Assembly (NCBI RefSeq): GCF_003332305.1
Contig: NZ_QOIO01000046.1
Span: 1-48,048 of the forward strand
Direction of reading: 5' to 3'
DNA: 48,048 nucleotides
Source of the DNA: Microvirga aerophila
GTDB lineage: Bacteria; Pseudomonadota; Alphaproteobacteria; Rhizobiales; Beijerinckiaceae
In this document: in pieces, positions 25,506 through 33,884 of the stretch
Layout: every line of letters begins with the position of its first letter
Numbering within the stretch: position 1 is the stretch's first letter
Translations under genes and position numbers: made by a program
Notes under the pieces: generated by a model
Seen by the model: only the letters and a program-made list of their open reading frames with translations
What the model was told of the DNA's origin: nothing
Databases searched by the model: none

Positions 25506-27130
25506 CAGAACCTCTGCTCTCAGTCCAGGACCTCTCAGTCGCGTTCCGGCAGGGCGGGCGGGACATGCTCGCGGTCGATCGGATTTCCTTCGACATCAAG
25601 GCCGGCGAGACCGTGGCGCTCGTGGGCGAATCCGGATCCGGCAAATCCGTCTCGGCCCTCTCGGTCCTGAAGCTTCTGCCCTACCCTTCGGCCCACCACC
25701 CCTCGGGCCGCATCGTGTTCAAGGGCAAGGACCTGATCGCCGCCGACGAGAATGAGATGCGCCGCGTGCGGGGCAACGACGTCACCATGGTGTTCCAGGA
25801 ACCCATGACGTCGCTCAATCCGCTTCACACCATCGAGCGGCAGGTGGGCGAAATCCTCAGGCTTCACCGGGGGCTTTCCGAGCGCGCAGCGCGAACTCGC
25901 ACGTTGGAACTCCTGGAACTCGTCGGCATTCGCGATGCGGAAAGCAGGCTTGGCGCCTATCCGCATCAGCTCTCCGGCGGTCAACGCCAGCGCGTCATGA
26001 TCGCCATGAGCCTGGCGAACGAGCCCGACCTCCTCATCGCCGATGAACCCACAACCGCCCTCGACGTGACCGTGCAGGCGCAGATCCTGAAACTGCTGGC
26101 GGACCTCAAGAGCAGACTCGGCATGGCCATGCTGTTCATCACCCACGATCTCGGCATCGTGCGCAAGGTGGCCGACCGTGTCTGCGTGATGCTCGAGGGC
26201 AAGATCGTCGAGCAGGGCGCGGTTGCGGATGTTTTTGCAAATCCGCGGCACCCTTACACCAAGAGGCTCCTTGCCGCGGAGCCAAAAGGGCGAGCCAATC
26301 CGGTACCGAGCAACGCGCCCGTCATCGTCGAGGCGGGGCCGATCAAGGTCTGGTTTCCGATCAAGCGTGGCTTCCTGAGGCGAACCGTCGGCCATGTGAA
26401 AGCAGTCGACGGCGTGTCCGTTCGCGTGCGCCGAGGCGAGACCGTGGGCGTCGTGGGAGAATCTGGATCAGGCAAGACGACCCTTGGTCTTGCGATCCTG
26501 CGGCTCGTTGCCTCCGAAGGGCCGGTGGTTTTTCTCGGCAACCGTATTGACGGCTTGCGCGCGAAGGAAATCCGCCCGATGCGCAAGGACCTGCAGGTGG
26601 TGTTCCAGGACCCTTACGGATCCCTCTCGCCTCGCATGTCGGTTGCGGAAATCGTCGAGGAGGGTCTGCTTGTTCAGAACAGGGGGCTTTCCTACGCGGA
26701 GCGCCGCAACGTGGTTGCCCGAGCCCTCCATGATGTCGGGCTCGACCCCGCCACCATGGACCGCTATCCGCACGAATTCTCGGGCGGCCAGCGGCAGCGC
26801 ATCGCGATTGCGCGCGCCATCGCGCTGGAGCCGCAATTCATCATGCTCGACGAGCCGACATCGGCCCTCGACATGTCGGTGCAGGCCCAGATCGTCGAAC
26901 TCCTGCGCGATCTCCAGAAACGGCGTGACTTGGCCTACATGTTCATCAGTCACGACCTCAAAGTCGTTCGGGCTCTGGCGAACCACGTCGTGGTCATGCA
27001 GGATGGTAAGATTGTTGAGGAAGGATCGGCGGAGAGCATTTTCGCAAGTCCGAGGACGGATTACACCCGAGCCCTCTTTGCGGCGGCGTTCAATCTCGAA
27101 ACGGTCGGATCGAGCGCCGTCAGGGAATAG
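25502..27130 (+). CDS. yejF: Dual ATPase of the peptide ABC transporter, YejF
   Basis: This 542-residue protein fuses two ABC ATPase domains. Domain 1 has Walker A GESGSGKS (42-49), the LSGGQRQRVMIAMSLA signature and LLIADEPTTALD. Domain 2, from about residue 285, has GESGSGKTT, FSGGQRQRIAIARAIA and IMLDEPTSALD. Each is followed by an oligopeptide-transporter tail with HPYTKRLL or the degenerate RTDYTRALF. It powers import through YejB and YejE. The start is a GTG overlapping the yejE stop. It ends the operon that began at 19112. Confidence 0.95.
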   Translation: MTEPLLSVQDLSVAFRQGGRDMLAVDRISFDIKAGETVALVGESGSGKSVSALSVLKLLPYPSAHHPSGRIVFKGKDLIAADENEMRRVRGNDVTMVFQEPMTSLNPLHTIERQVGEILRLHRGLSERAARTRTLELLELVGIRDAESRLGAYPHQLSGGQRQRVMIAMSLANEPDLLIADEPTTALDVTVQAQILKLLADLKSRLGMAMLFITHDLGIVRKVADRVCVMLEGKIVEQGAVADVFANPRHPYTKRLLAAEPKGRANPVPSNAPVIVEAGPIKVWFPIKRGFLRRTVGHVKAVDGVSVRVRRGETVGVVGESGSGKTTLGLAILRLVASEGPVVFLGNRIDGLRAKEIRPMRKDLQVVFQDPYGSLSPRMSVAEIVEEGLLVQNRGLSYAERRNVVARALHDVGLDPATMDRYPHEFSGGQRQRIAIARAIALEPQFIMLDEPTSALDMSVQAQIVELLRDLQKRRDLAYMFISHDLKVVRALANHVVVMQDGKIVEEGSAESIFASPRTDYTRALFAAAFNLETVGSSAVRE

Positions 27131-27148
27131 AAGCGCGGCGATTGGACC

Positions 27149-28168
27149 ATGCACGCACACAGTCACTCGGCAGGCCATCATCATCATGGCCATGCGCATC
27201 CGTCTGGACACGGCCGCGCCTTCCTGATCGGCATCGTTCTCAATCTGGGCTTTGTCGCCATCGAGGCTGGATACGGAATTCTTGCGGATTCCATGGCCTT
27301 GCTGTCGGATGCAGGGCATAACCTGAGCGACGTGCTGGGCCTTGCGGTTGCGGGCGGCGCTGCTTTGCTGGCCAAGCGCGGGCGCACGGAACGCTTTACG
27401 TACGGCCTCCGCTCGGGCTCCATCCTTGCGGCGCTTTTCAACGCGTTGCTGCTGCTCGTGGCCGTCGGTGGGATCGTATGGGAATCCATCGACCGTCTGG
27501 TCAATCCTGCGCCCGTTGCGGCCCTTACGGTGATGGTGGTCGCAGGCATCGGCATCCTCGTGAACGGCTTCACGGCCTTCCTGTTCATGCGCGGCAGCCA
27601 CGATGACCTCAACATTCGCGGCGCTTTTCTCCACATGGTGGCGGATGCGGCGGTTTCCCTCGTTGTCGTTCTCGGGGGCGCGGCTATTCTGTGGACGGGC
27701 GCGACCTGGATCGATCCGGTTCTCAGCTTTCTGATCGGTGCCGCGATCGTTTGGAGCACCTGGGGGCTTTTGCGGCAGTCTCTGACGCTGTCGCTGCAAG
27801 GTGTGCCGAGCGGCATCGTCGTGTCCGATGTTCAGCGCTTCCTGGAGGACCGCCCAGGCGTTGCCCGCGTGCATCATCTGCATATTTGGGCCATGAGTAC
27901 GACTGAAACGGCCCTGACCGTGCATCTGGTCATGCCGGGCGGCCACCCCGGCGACCATTTCCTCGCCTCGACCCAGCGGGAGCTTAAGGAGCATTTCGGC
28001 ATCGGTCACGCCACTGTTCAGATCGAGGTGGGCGCGCCGCACGACCACTCTGACGAGGATGAATGCCCCCTCGACAGTCGCGAGCATGGCCGCAAGGAGC
28101 ATGATCACAAGGGGCACAATCATGGGGGGCACCACCATCATGAGAAGGCATCGCCTAATCGGCCGTAA
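27149..28168 (+). CDS. Cation diffusion facilitator, probable zinc exporter
   Basis: This 339-residue protein has His-rich ends: MHAHSHSAGHHHHGHAH at the N-terminus and a second run of His, Asp and Glu at the C-terminus. Between them lie six transmembrane helices with the zinc-site residues in ADSMALLSDAGHNLSDVLGL (HxxxD type, second helix) and HMVADAAVSLVVV (fifth helix). A cytosolic ferredoxin-like domain (about 220-300) follows. The family (CzcD/ZitB) swaps protons for Zn2+ or Co2+ to remove excess metal. It begins 18 bases after yejF and may share its transcript, although no functional link is evident. Confidence 0.93.
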   Translation: MHAHSHSAGHHHHGHAHPSGHGRAFLIGIVLNLGFVAIEAGYGILADSMALLSDAGHNLSDVLGLAVAGGAALLAKRGRTERFTYGLRSGSILAALFNALLLLVAVGGIVWESIDRLVNPAPVAALTVMVVAGIGILVNGFTAFLFMRGSHDDLNIRGAFLHMVADAAVSLVVVLGGAAILWTGATWIDPVLSFLIGAAIVWSTWGLLRQSLTLSLQGVPSGIVVSDVQRFLEDRPGVARVHHLHIWAMSTTETALTVHLVMPGGHPGDHFLASTQRELKEHFGIGHATVQIEVGAPHDHSDEDECPLDSREHGRKEHDHKGHNHGGHHHHEKASPNRP

Positions 28169-28213
28169 TGACGTATCAGTCGTGTGTCTCTCGGTTGAAA
28201 GGATCTGAAAAGC

Positions 28214-29434
28214 ATGCCCCGCGCCCTCCTTATCGTGCTCGATTCCGTCGGCATCGGCGGTGCTGAGGATGCGAGTGCCTACGGAGATGCCGGAGCCGAC
28301 ACGCTCGGGCACATCGCCGAAGCCTGTGCGGCGGGCGGCGGCGACCGGGCTGGCCTCCGCCAGGGTCCCCTCCATCTGCCCCACATGGCTGAACTGGGCT
28401 TGGGCCTCGCCTGCGAGGCCTCCACTGGTCGCATGCCGCCGAACCTTGAGCCGAAGGGCAGCCTGACGGGAAGCTGGGGTTACGGCGTCGAGACATCGAG
28501 GGGCAAGGATACTCCCTCGGGCCACTGGGAGATCGCGGGCGTTCCCGTCGACTTCGAGTGGGGCTATTTCCCCGATACTGTCCCGTCATTCCCAAAAGAG
28601 CTCACGGACGCGCTGATCGAGCGCGCCGGCCTTCCGGGCATTCTGGGCAACAAGCATGCATCGGGCACCGCCATCATCGATGAGCTCGGCGCGGAGTACA
28701 TGCGCACCAGCATGCCGATCTGCTACACCTCCGTTGACAGCGTGCTGCAAATCGCCGCCCACGAGGAAACGTTCGGGCTGCAACGCCTTTACGATCTTTG
28801 CCGGATCGGCCGAGAGCTATGCGACGACTACAAGATCGGCCGCGTGATCGCTCGCCCGTTTGTCGGCTCAGCGGAGGCGGGCTTCAAGCGCACCGGAAAC
28901 CGCAAGGATTTCGCGACGCCTCCGCCTTCGGATACCATTTTGGACATTCTTACCAAATCCGGCCGTTCCGTCGTCACCGTGGGCAAGATCGGCGACATCT
29001 TCGCCCATCGCAGTACGGGCCACGAGGTGAAGCCCAATGGCAACGACGCCTGCCTGTCGGCCGCCATCGATGCCATGAAGGATCTGCCGGACGGGGGATT
29101 CGTCTTCGCCAACCTGGTCGATTTCGACAGTGAATACGGTCATCGGCGCGACATCCCCGGCTATGCATCCGCACTCGAAGCCTTCGACCGGCGCGTGCCG
29201 GAGATCGAGGCGTCCCTACGCCCAGGCGATCTCGTCATCATCACCGCCGATCACGGAAACGATCCCTCCTGGCGCGGCACCGACCACACCCGGGAACATA
29301 TCCCAATCCTGTGCTTCGGGCCGGACATCAAGGCTGGCACGGTCGGAAAACGCAGCAGCTTCGCGGATATTGGCGCAAGCGTTTTGACCCATCTGGGCGC
29401 ACCGCAGAGCCGCAAGGGAAAGTCCTGGCTTTGA
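28214..29434 (+). CDS. deoB: Phosphopentomutase
   Basis: This 406-residue alkaline-phosphatase-fold enzyme interconverts ribose-1-phosphate and ribose-5-phosphate, and the deoxy forms. It links nucleoside phosphorolysis to the pentose phosphate pathway and to DeoC. Metal-site blocks are visible: IVLDSVGIGGAEDA (Asp10), the phosphothreonine region GKDTPSGHWEIAG, and DHGNDPSW with THTREH-like DHTREHIP near the C-terminus. The length is normal. It is the first plus-strand gene of the nucleoside and nucleobase cluster. Confidence 0.96.
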   Translation: MPRALLIVLDSVGIGGAEDASAYGDAGADTLGHIAEACAAGGGDRAGLRQGPLHLPHMAELGLGLACEASTGRMPPNLEPKGSLTGSWGYGVETSRGKDTPSGHWEIAGVPVDFEWGYFPDTVPSFPKELTDALIERAGLPGILGNKHASGTAIIDELGAEYMRTSMPICYTSVDSVLQIAAHEETFGLQRLYDLCRIGRELCDDYKIGRVIARPFVGSAEAGFKRTGNRKDFATPPPSDTILDILTKSGRSVVTVGKIGDIFAHRSTGHEVKPNGNDACLSAAIDAMKDLPDGGFVFANLVDFDSEYGHRRDIPGYASALEAFDRRVPEIEASLRPGDLVIITADHGNDPSWRGTDHTREHIPILCFGPDIKAGTVGKRSSFADIGASVLTHLGAPQSRKGKSWL

Positions 29435-29520
29435 GCCACTGCGACGACGGGCTTGCAAAGCGGCGCTCTAAGACGTTGACGTCACCGCAACTTTGGATCA
29501 GATTCCCATAGATCGTAAGG

Positions 29521-29549
29521 AGACTCTCCGCACGGTCCTTGGGGAGTCT
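29521..29549 (+). other. Stem-loop between deoB and urc1
   Basis: AGACTCTCC (29521-29529) pairs with GGGGAGTCT (29541-29549), with one G-T wobble and an 11-nt loop. It lies 87 bases after the deoB stop and 27 before the urc1 ATG. The following bases (TCCCG) do not form a T-run. It may be a weak terminator for deoB or a leader structure for urc1. Confidence 0.4.
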
Positions 29550-29576
29550 TCCCGTTCACGCGTGGAAGATGATTTT

Positions 29577-30839
29577 ATGAGCTCACCCAACCGCTCGACC
29601 CATATCCGTCTCACCTCCCATCCTGAGCCCTCCACGGCCACGAGCCGCCATCCCATCAGGTGGGGCGCGCAGGACCCGAAGGAGCGCGGGCCGGTCATCG
29701 GATCGGTGACCAATCCGGCCGACCGCAACGTGATCGGCGCCCACGGCGGCTCCTATTCCCTGTATCGGGCGCTTGCGATTTCATCCCGGGCTCTCAACCC
29801 CGTGGCGCGGCCGGATCTTCACAACACACACCCGACCGCCGAAATCGGCCCGCATCCGCAATGGTTCGAGCCTGGCAAGATCGTTTCCCTTGATCCCTGG
29901 GGGCATCTGGTCGGACAGGTCTATGGAGACGAAATTGCGGGCGGCGTCGACATCCGCCCCACCATCGCCATCACCAAGGCGCGCCTCAACATGCCGGAAA
30001 TCTTGTCCGCCATGGGATTGAAGCGCCTCAAGGCCGACGGGGGCGTGCTGCACGAATCCGGCGACATCTCTGTCACCAAGGTGGCGGTCGATCCCGTCTG
30101 GTACCTGCCCGGCATCGCGGCTCGCTTCGGCTGCTCCGAAGGGGAGCTTCGGCGCACGCTGTTCGAGCAGACGGGCGGCATGTTCCCGGAACTCGTGACG
30201 CGTCCCGATATGAGCGTCTTCCTGCCGCCGATCGGAAACATCACGGTGTACATCATCGGCGACGTGGCTGGCCTGAGCGACCCGAAGCGCAGGATCGCCT
30301 GCCGTGTTCACGACGAGTGCAACGGTTCCGACGTGTTCGGCTCGGACATCTGCACCTGCCGCCCCTACCTTGTTCATGGAATCGAGGAATGCGTCAGGGA
30401 AGCTCAATCCGGCGGCGTGGGTGTCATCGCCTATAATCGCAAGGAAGGCCGGGCGCTGGGCGAAGTGACCAAGTTCCTTGTCTACAATGCGCGAAAGCGG
30501 CAGGAGGGCGGCGACTCGGCGACGACCTATTTCGAGCGCACGGAATGCGTGGCGGGCGTGCAGGATGCGCGCTTCCAGCAGCTCATGCCCGATGTGCTGC
30601 ACTGGCTCGGCATCCGCCGGATCGACCGGCTCATGTCCATGTCCAACATGAAGTACGACGCCATCACGGGCTCCGGCATCGAGGTGGTGGAGCGAGTGCC
30701 AATCCCCGCCGAACTGGTGCCACCGGACGCCCAGGTGGAGCTGGAAGCCAAGAAAGCGGCCGGATATTACACGCCGGATGGCGCACCGGATGCATCCGAC
30801 CTCAGCCAAGTCAAAGGCAGGGATCTGGAGCGCTTCTAG
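29577..30839 (+). CDS. urc1: GTP cyclohydrolase II-like protein, URC1 type (uracil ring opening, probable)
   Basis: This 420-residue protein is related to GTP cyclohydrolase II (RibA) but has an extra N-terminal region of about 200 residues, as in the URC1 proteins of the yeast uracil catabolism pathway. The RibA zinc ligands are kept as Cys248, Cys259 and Cys261 (C-x10-C-x-C). The Tyr286 loop (IAYNRKEGRALG) and the Asp330/Arg332 pair that corresponds to the general base and nucleophile of RibA are also present. The RibA HSEC becomes HDEC. No riboflavin genes are nearby; the next genes are DUF1688 and upp, which is the URC set. The likely job is opening the uracil ring of a uridine nucleotide. 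ATG 29577 is preferred to an upstream start at 29493, which would read through the leader hairpin. Confidence 0.85.
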   Translation: MSSPNRSTHIRLTSHPEPSTATSRHPIRWGAQDPKERGPVIGSVTNPADRNVIGAHGGSYSLYRALAISSRALNPVARPDLHNTHPTAEIGPHPQWFEPGKIVSLDPWGHLVGQVYGDEIAGGVDIRPTIAITKARLNMPEILSAMGLKRLKADGGVLHESGDISVTKVAVDPVWYLPGIAARFGCSEGELRRTLFEQTGGMFPELVTRPDMSVFLPPIGNITVYIIGDVAGLSDPKRRIACRVHDECNGSDVFGSDICTCRPYLVHGIEECVREAQSGGVGVIAYNRKEGRALGEVTKFLVYNARKRQEGGDSATTYFERTECVAGVQDARFQQLMPDVLHWLGIRRIDRLMSMSNMKYDAITGSGIEVVERVPIPAELVPPDAQVELEAKKAAGYYTPDGAPDASDLSQVKGRDLERF

Positions 30840-30862
30840 GTCTTAACCTTCTCTTCAACTGG

Positions 30863-30891
30863 CTCGGCCTGCCAGTGATGCGCAGGCCGAG
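30863..30891 (+). other. Perfect 9-bp hairpin between urc1 and urc4
   Basis: CTCGGCCTG (30863-30871) and CAGGCCGAG (30883-30891) form a stem with an 11-nt loop. It starts 24 bases after the urc1 stop. With no T-run it is more likely an mRNA processing or stability element than a terminator. It favours the urc4 start at 30934 over the GTG at 30895, which lies 4 bases after the stem. Confidence 0.5.
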
Positions 30892-30933
30892 ACTGTGATA
30901 TCGCTCCTCCTTCGGAGAGCATTGGGGCCTTGC

Positions 30934-32187
30934 GTGACGGATCAACCGAACCTTCCATCAGACACCCAGGCTGCCCTGGGCCTCTTGTCAGCCGCAGCGG
31001 TGCGAGAACGCGCCCATCATCTGCTCCAGCTCGGCCTTGAAGGACGGCTTGCGCATTTCACTGTCGATCTGAGCCGGCTCGATGCCTGCGCCGACCAAGT
31101 GGTAGCCACGATCCGCACGGCCTATCCGTCCCTCGACATTCCCTTTCATGCCCGCTGGCGCCACTTTTCGGCAGGTGGCTATGACCGGTGGGATGCGGTC
31201 ATGCACGGCGCGCCCTGGACCGACGCTGCTCAGATGGCCCGCGCGGCCTTCGACCTCGCCATCGTGTCCGTCCTGCTCGATGCGGGAGCCGGCCCCCAAT
31301 GGCGCTACGAGGAAGGCCGCACAGGCGAGACCTTCGTTCGCTCGGAGGGTCTGGCGGTTGCAAGTTTCGACATGTTCATCGGGGGAGCCTTCTCCAGCCG
31401 TCCCGAGGACCCATTTCGTGTGGACGCGGACATCCTGCTGGCGTTCATGCCGGATGACCTTGCGGCAGGTTTCCAGGTTTCTCCCGACAATCCGCTGATC
31501 GGCGTCGAAGGCCGGGCGGCCCTTCTCAACCGCCTGGGCAGAGTCGTTGCCACCAATCCAGATATTTTCGGCCAGCATGATGATCCGCGGCCCGGCGGAC
31601 TTTTCGACGTGATCGCCGCGACCGCGGATGGCGAGACCATCAAAGCGACCTCCATTCTGGAAGCATTGCTCAATCACCTCGGTCCCATCTGGCCCGGCCG
31701 CACCAAGATCGGCGGCGTGGATCTCGGCGACACGTGGCATCATCCGCTGGTGGACGCACCCGACATGACAAAGGGAATGGTGCCGTTCCACAAACTGTCC
31801 CAGTGGCTGTCCTATTCGCTGATCGAACCGCTTGAGTGGGCCGGCTATACGGTCGTTGATGTCGACGGTCTCACGGGCCTGCCCGAGTACCGCAATGGCG
31901 GTCTTTTTCTGGATGCAGGCGTTCTGTCCCTGAAGGATCCCGCAGATGCAGACCGCCCCCACACGGTTGATTCCCCGTTGGTGGTCGAGTGGCGGGCCTT
32001 GACGGTGGCGCTCCTCGACCGCATTGCAGAACCGATCAGAACGAAGCTGGGCTTCAAGGCAGAGGATTTCCCCCTTGCCAAGGTGCTCGAAGGCGGCACC
32101 TGGGCGACGGGACGCAGACTGGCCAAGGAACGGCGCCAGGACGGCTCGCCTCCCCTCACCATCATCAGCGACGGAACGGTATTTTAG
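30934..32187 (+). CDS. urc4: DUF1688 protein, URC4 type (uracil catabolism)
   Basis: This 417-residue protein belongs to DUF1688, the family of yeast URC4, which is required for growth on uracil as nitrogen source by the non-classical URC route. The start region reads AAAVRERAHHLLQLGLEGRL, and further blocks are HARWRHFSAGG, AFDLAIVSVLLDAGAGPQW, FDMFIGGAFSSRPEDPFRVD, and LGDTWHHPL near the middle. Its reaction is not established; the conserved His, Asp and Glu residues would suit a hydrolase. I chose GTG 30934, with GGGG 7 nt upstream; GTG 30895 and TTG 30922 are alternatives. The upp frame follows directly after its TAG. Confidence 0.85.
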   Translation: MTDQPNLPSDTQAALGLLSAAAVRERAHHLLQLGLEGRLAHFTVDLSRLDACADQVVATIRTAYPSLDIPFHARWRHFSAGGYDRWDAVMHGAPWTDAAQMARAAFDLAIVSVLLDAGAGPQWRYEEGRTGETFVRSEGLAVASFDMFIGGAFSSRPEDPFRVDADILLAFMPDDLAAGFQVSPDNPLIGVEGRAALLNRLGRVVATNPDIFGQHDDPRPGGLFDVIAATADGETIKATSILEALLNHLGPIWPGRTKIGGVDLGDTWHHPLVDAPDMTKGMVPFHKLSQWLSYSLIEPLEWAGYTVVDVDGLTGLPEYRNGGLFLDAGVLSLKDPADADRPHTVDSPLVVEWRALTVALLDRIAEPIRTKLGFKAEDFPLAKVLEGGTWATGRRLAKERRQDGSPPLTIISDGTVF

Positions 32188-32223
32188 ATGAATCAGCACA
32201 CGGCGATCAAAGAGGGACAAGGC

Positions 32224-32853
32224 ATGCAGGGCGTCACGATAGTCGATCATCCGCTAGTCCAGCACAAGTTGACGCTGATGCGGGACAAAGAGCGTTCGAC
32301 GAAGGGCTTCCGCCAGCTCCTCAACGAGATCGGCATGCTTCTCTGCTACGAGGTCACCCGCGACCTTCCGATCGAGCGGATCGAGATCGCAACGCCGATG
32401 ACCACGATGGAAGGCGCGCAGATCGCCGGCAAGAAGCTCGTCTTCGCGCCGATCCTTCGCGCGGGCGTCGGCTTTCTCGACGGCATGCTGACCCTCGTTC
32501 CTGCCGCACGCGTGGCTCATATCGGCCTCTATCGCGATCCGGAATCTCTGCAGGCCGTCGAGTACTATTTCAAGGCTCCGTCGGACCTAGCCGACCGCAT
32601 GGTCCTCGTGCTCGATCCCATGCTGGCGACGGCCAATTCCGCCGTGGCGGCCATCGACCGCCTGAAGGAACGGGGCGCCAAGGATCTGCGCTTCGTCTGC
32701 CTGCTGGCGGCCCCCGAAGGCATCGAGAAACTGCGCGGGGCTCATCCCGACGTGCATATCTGGACAGCGGCCGTGGACAACCATCTCAACGATCACGGCT
32801 ATATAGTTCCGGGCCTCGGCGATGCCGGTGACCGGATGTATGGAACGCGCTGA
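32224..32853 (+). CDS. upp: Uracil phosphoribosyltransferase
   Basis: This 209-residue enzyme makes UMP from uracil and PRPP. The PRPP loop DPMLATANS (131-139), the RAGVGFLDGM block (79-88) and the C-terminal uracil-binding GDAGDRMYGTR are in place. ATG 32224 gives the usual family length and has GAGGG 7 nt upstream; ATG 32188, directly after the urc4 stop, would add 12 residues. Besides salvage, UPRT (URC6 in yeast) supplies the nucleotide substrate of the URC ring-opening route, so its position after urc1 and urc4 supports that pathway. Confidence 0.96.
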   Translation: MQGVTIVDHPLVQHKLTLMRDKERSTKGFRQLLNEIGMLLCYEVTRDLPIERIEIATPMTTMEGAQIAGKKLVFAPILRAGVGFLDGMLTLVPAARVAHIGLYRDPESLQAVEYYFKAPSDLADRMVLVLDPMLATANSAVAAIDRLKERGAKDLRFVCLLAAPEGIEKLRGAHPDVHIWTAAVDNHLNDHGYIVPGLGDAGDRMYGTR

Positions 32854-32902
32854 GCGAATAGTCCGTTAGGCCCACGCTCACGAGTCAGCAGGATCAAAGC
32901 CT

Positions 32903-33811
32903 TTGCGTTTCATTGTCGCCGATTGGGGAACCACCCGTTTCCGCGGATATCTCATCGAACACGAGACCATTCTCGACGAGGTGTCGTCGAAGGAAGGGGT
33001 GTCCGCCCTTAAATCCGGACAGCACCGCGATGTGTTCATGCGGCAATGCGGGCACTGGCTCGAAGCCGAACCCGATGCCCCTGTGCTTCTCGTCGGAATG
33101 GTAGGCAGCCGCGAAGGTTGGGTCATGGCCCCCTACGCCACATGCCCTGCTGGCCCCGAGGAAATCGCCAATGCGATGATCCCTGTCGATCTTGGGAATG
33201 GACGCAACGCCTACATCGTGCCGGGACTTTTCTGCGAGCCCGCTCCCGGCACATCGGATGTGATGCGCGGCGAGGAAACGCTCGTCCTCGGATCGGGCGT
33301 TGAAGACGGAATCGTGTGCTCGCCTGGCACGCATCCGAAATGGATCGAGATCAAGGGCGGACAGATCGAGCGCTTCGCCACTTACATGACGGGCGAAATG
33401 TATGCGGTCCTGCGAGAGCATTCCATGATCGGCCGGCCGGCGACCGAGCCCGAGGACCCCAAGGGCTTCAATCTCGGGCTGGCCGCAGCCGACCGCAACA
33501 GCGGGACGAGCCACGTGGGCCTGCTTCATCTGCTGTTCGGCGCGCGGGCCGCCGTGGTATCCGGACGAATGGATACCGGACTTCTGGCTCCCTACCTCTC
33601 GGGACTTCTCACCGGCGACGAGATCAACGGAGCCTTGTCCCAGTTCGGCAAGCCTGCTTCCGTTACGATTCTGGCCGAGTCGCCGCGGGCGGATCTCTAT
33701 ATCCATGCGCTGGGCCGTCACGGCATCGCCACGCAGGTTCGCTCGCCGCAGGAAGCACTGATCGCCGGCTTGGCGCGGATCGTGCGCCATCATTCCCGGG
33801 CCAAGGCGTAG
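32903..33811 (+). CDS. dgoK: 2-dehydro-3-deoxygalactonokinase-type sugar kinase (DgoK)
   Basis: This 302-residue ASKHA-fold kinase starts at a TTG (32903), with AGGA about 9 nt upstream. The phosphate-1 loop is VADWGTTRFRGYL, and the DgoK hallmark MVGSREGWVMAPY is present, followed by CSPGTHPKWIEI. Characterised members phosphorylate 2-keto-3-deoxygalactonate in the De Ley-Doudoroff galactose route. No galactonate genes (DgoA, DgoD) are here, so the substrate in this nucleobase setting is uncertain. It begins 49 bases after upp and probably continues the same transcript. Confidence 0.88.
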   Translation: MRFIVADWGTTRFRGYLIEHETILDEVSSKEGVSALKSGQHRDVFMRQCGHWLEAEPDAPVLLVGMVGSREGWVMAPYATCPAGPEEIANAMIPVDLGNGRNAYIVPGLFCEPAPGTSDVMRGEETLVLGSGVEDGIVCSPGTHPKWIEIKGGQIERFATYMTGEMYAVLREHSMIGRPATEPEDPKGFNLGLAAADRNSGTSHVGLLHLLFGARAAVVSGRMDTGLLAPYLSGLLTGDEINGALSQFGKPASVTILAESPRADLYIHALGRHGIATQVRSPQEALIAGLARIVRHHSRAKA

Positions 33812-33884
33812 ACCAACCGACCGAACAGACGGCGACCTCTCTGCTCGCATTGAGTCCAGCAACCTCTTGCCATTGAGTTTATCG

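Noticed and set aside
26468..28525. Long minus-strand frame of 685 codons over yejF and the cation efflux gene
   Set aside because: It is antisense to two well-supported genes and shows no recognisable domain; long shadow frames are expected in GC-rich DNA.
29493..29576. Upstream start for urc1 at 29493
   Set aside because: It would read through a stem-loop and adds a stretch unlike the family; ATG 29577 fits better.
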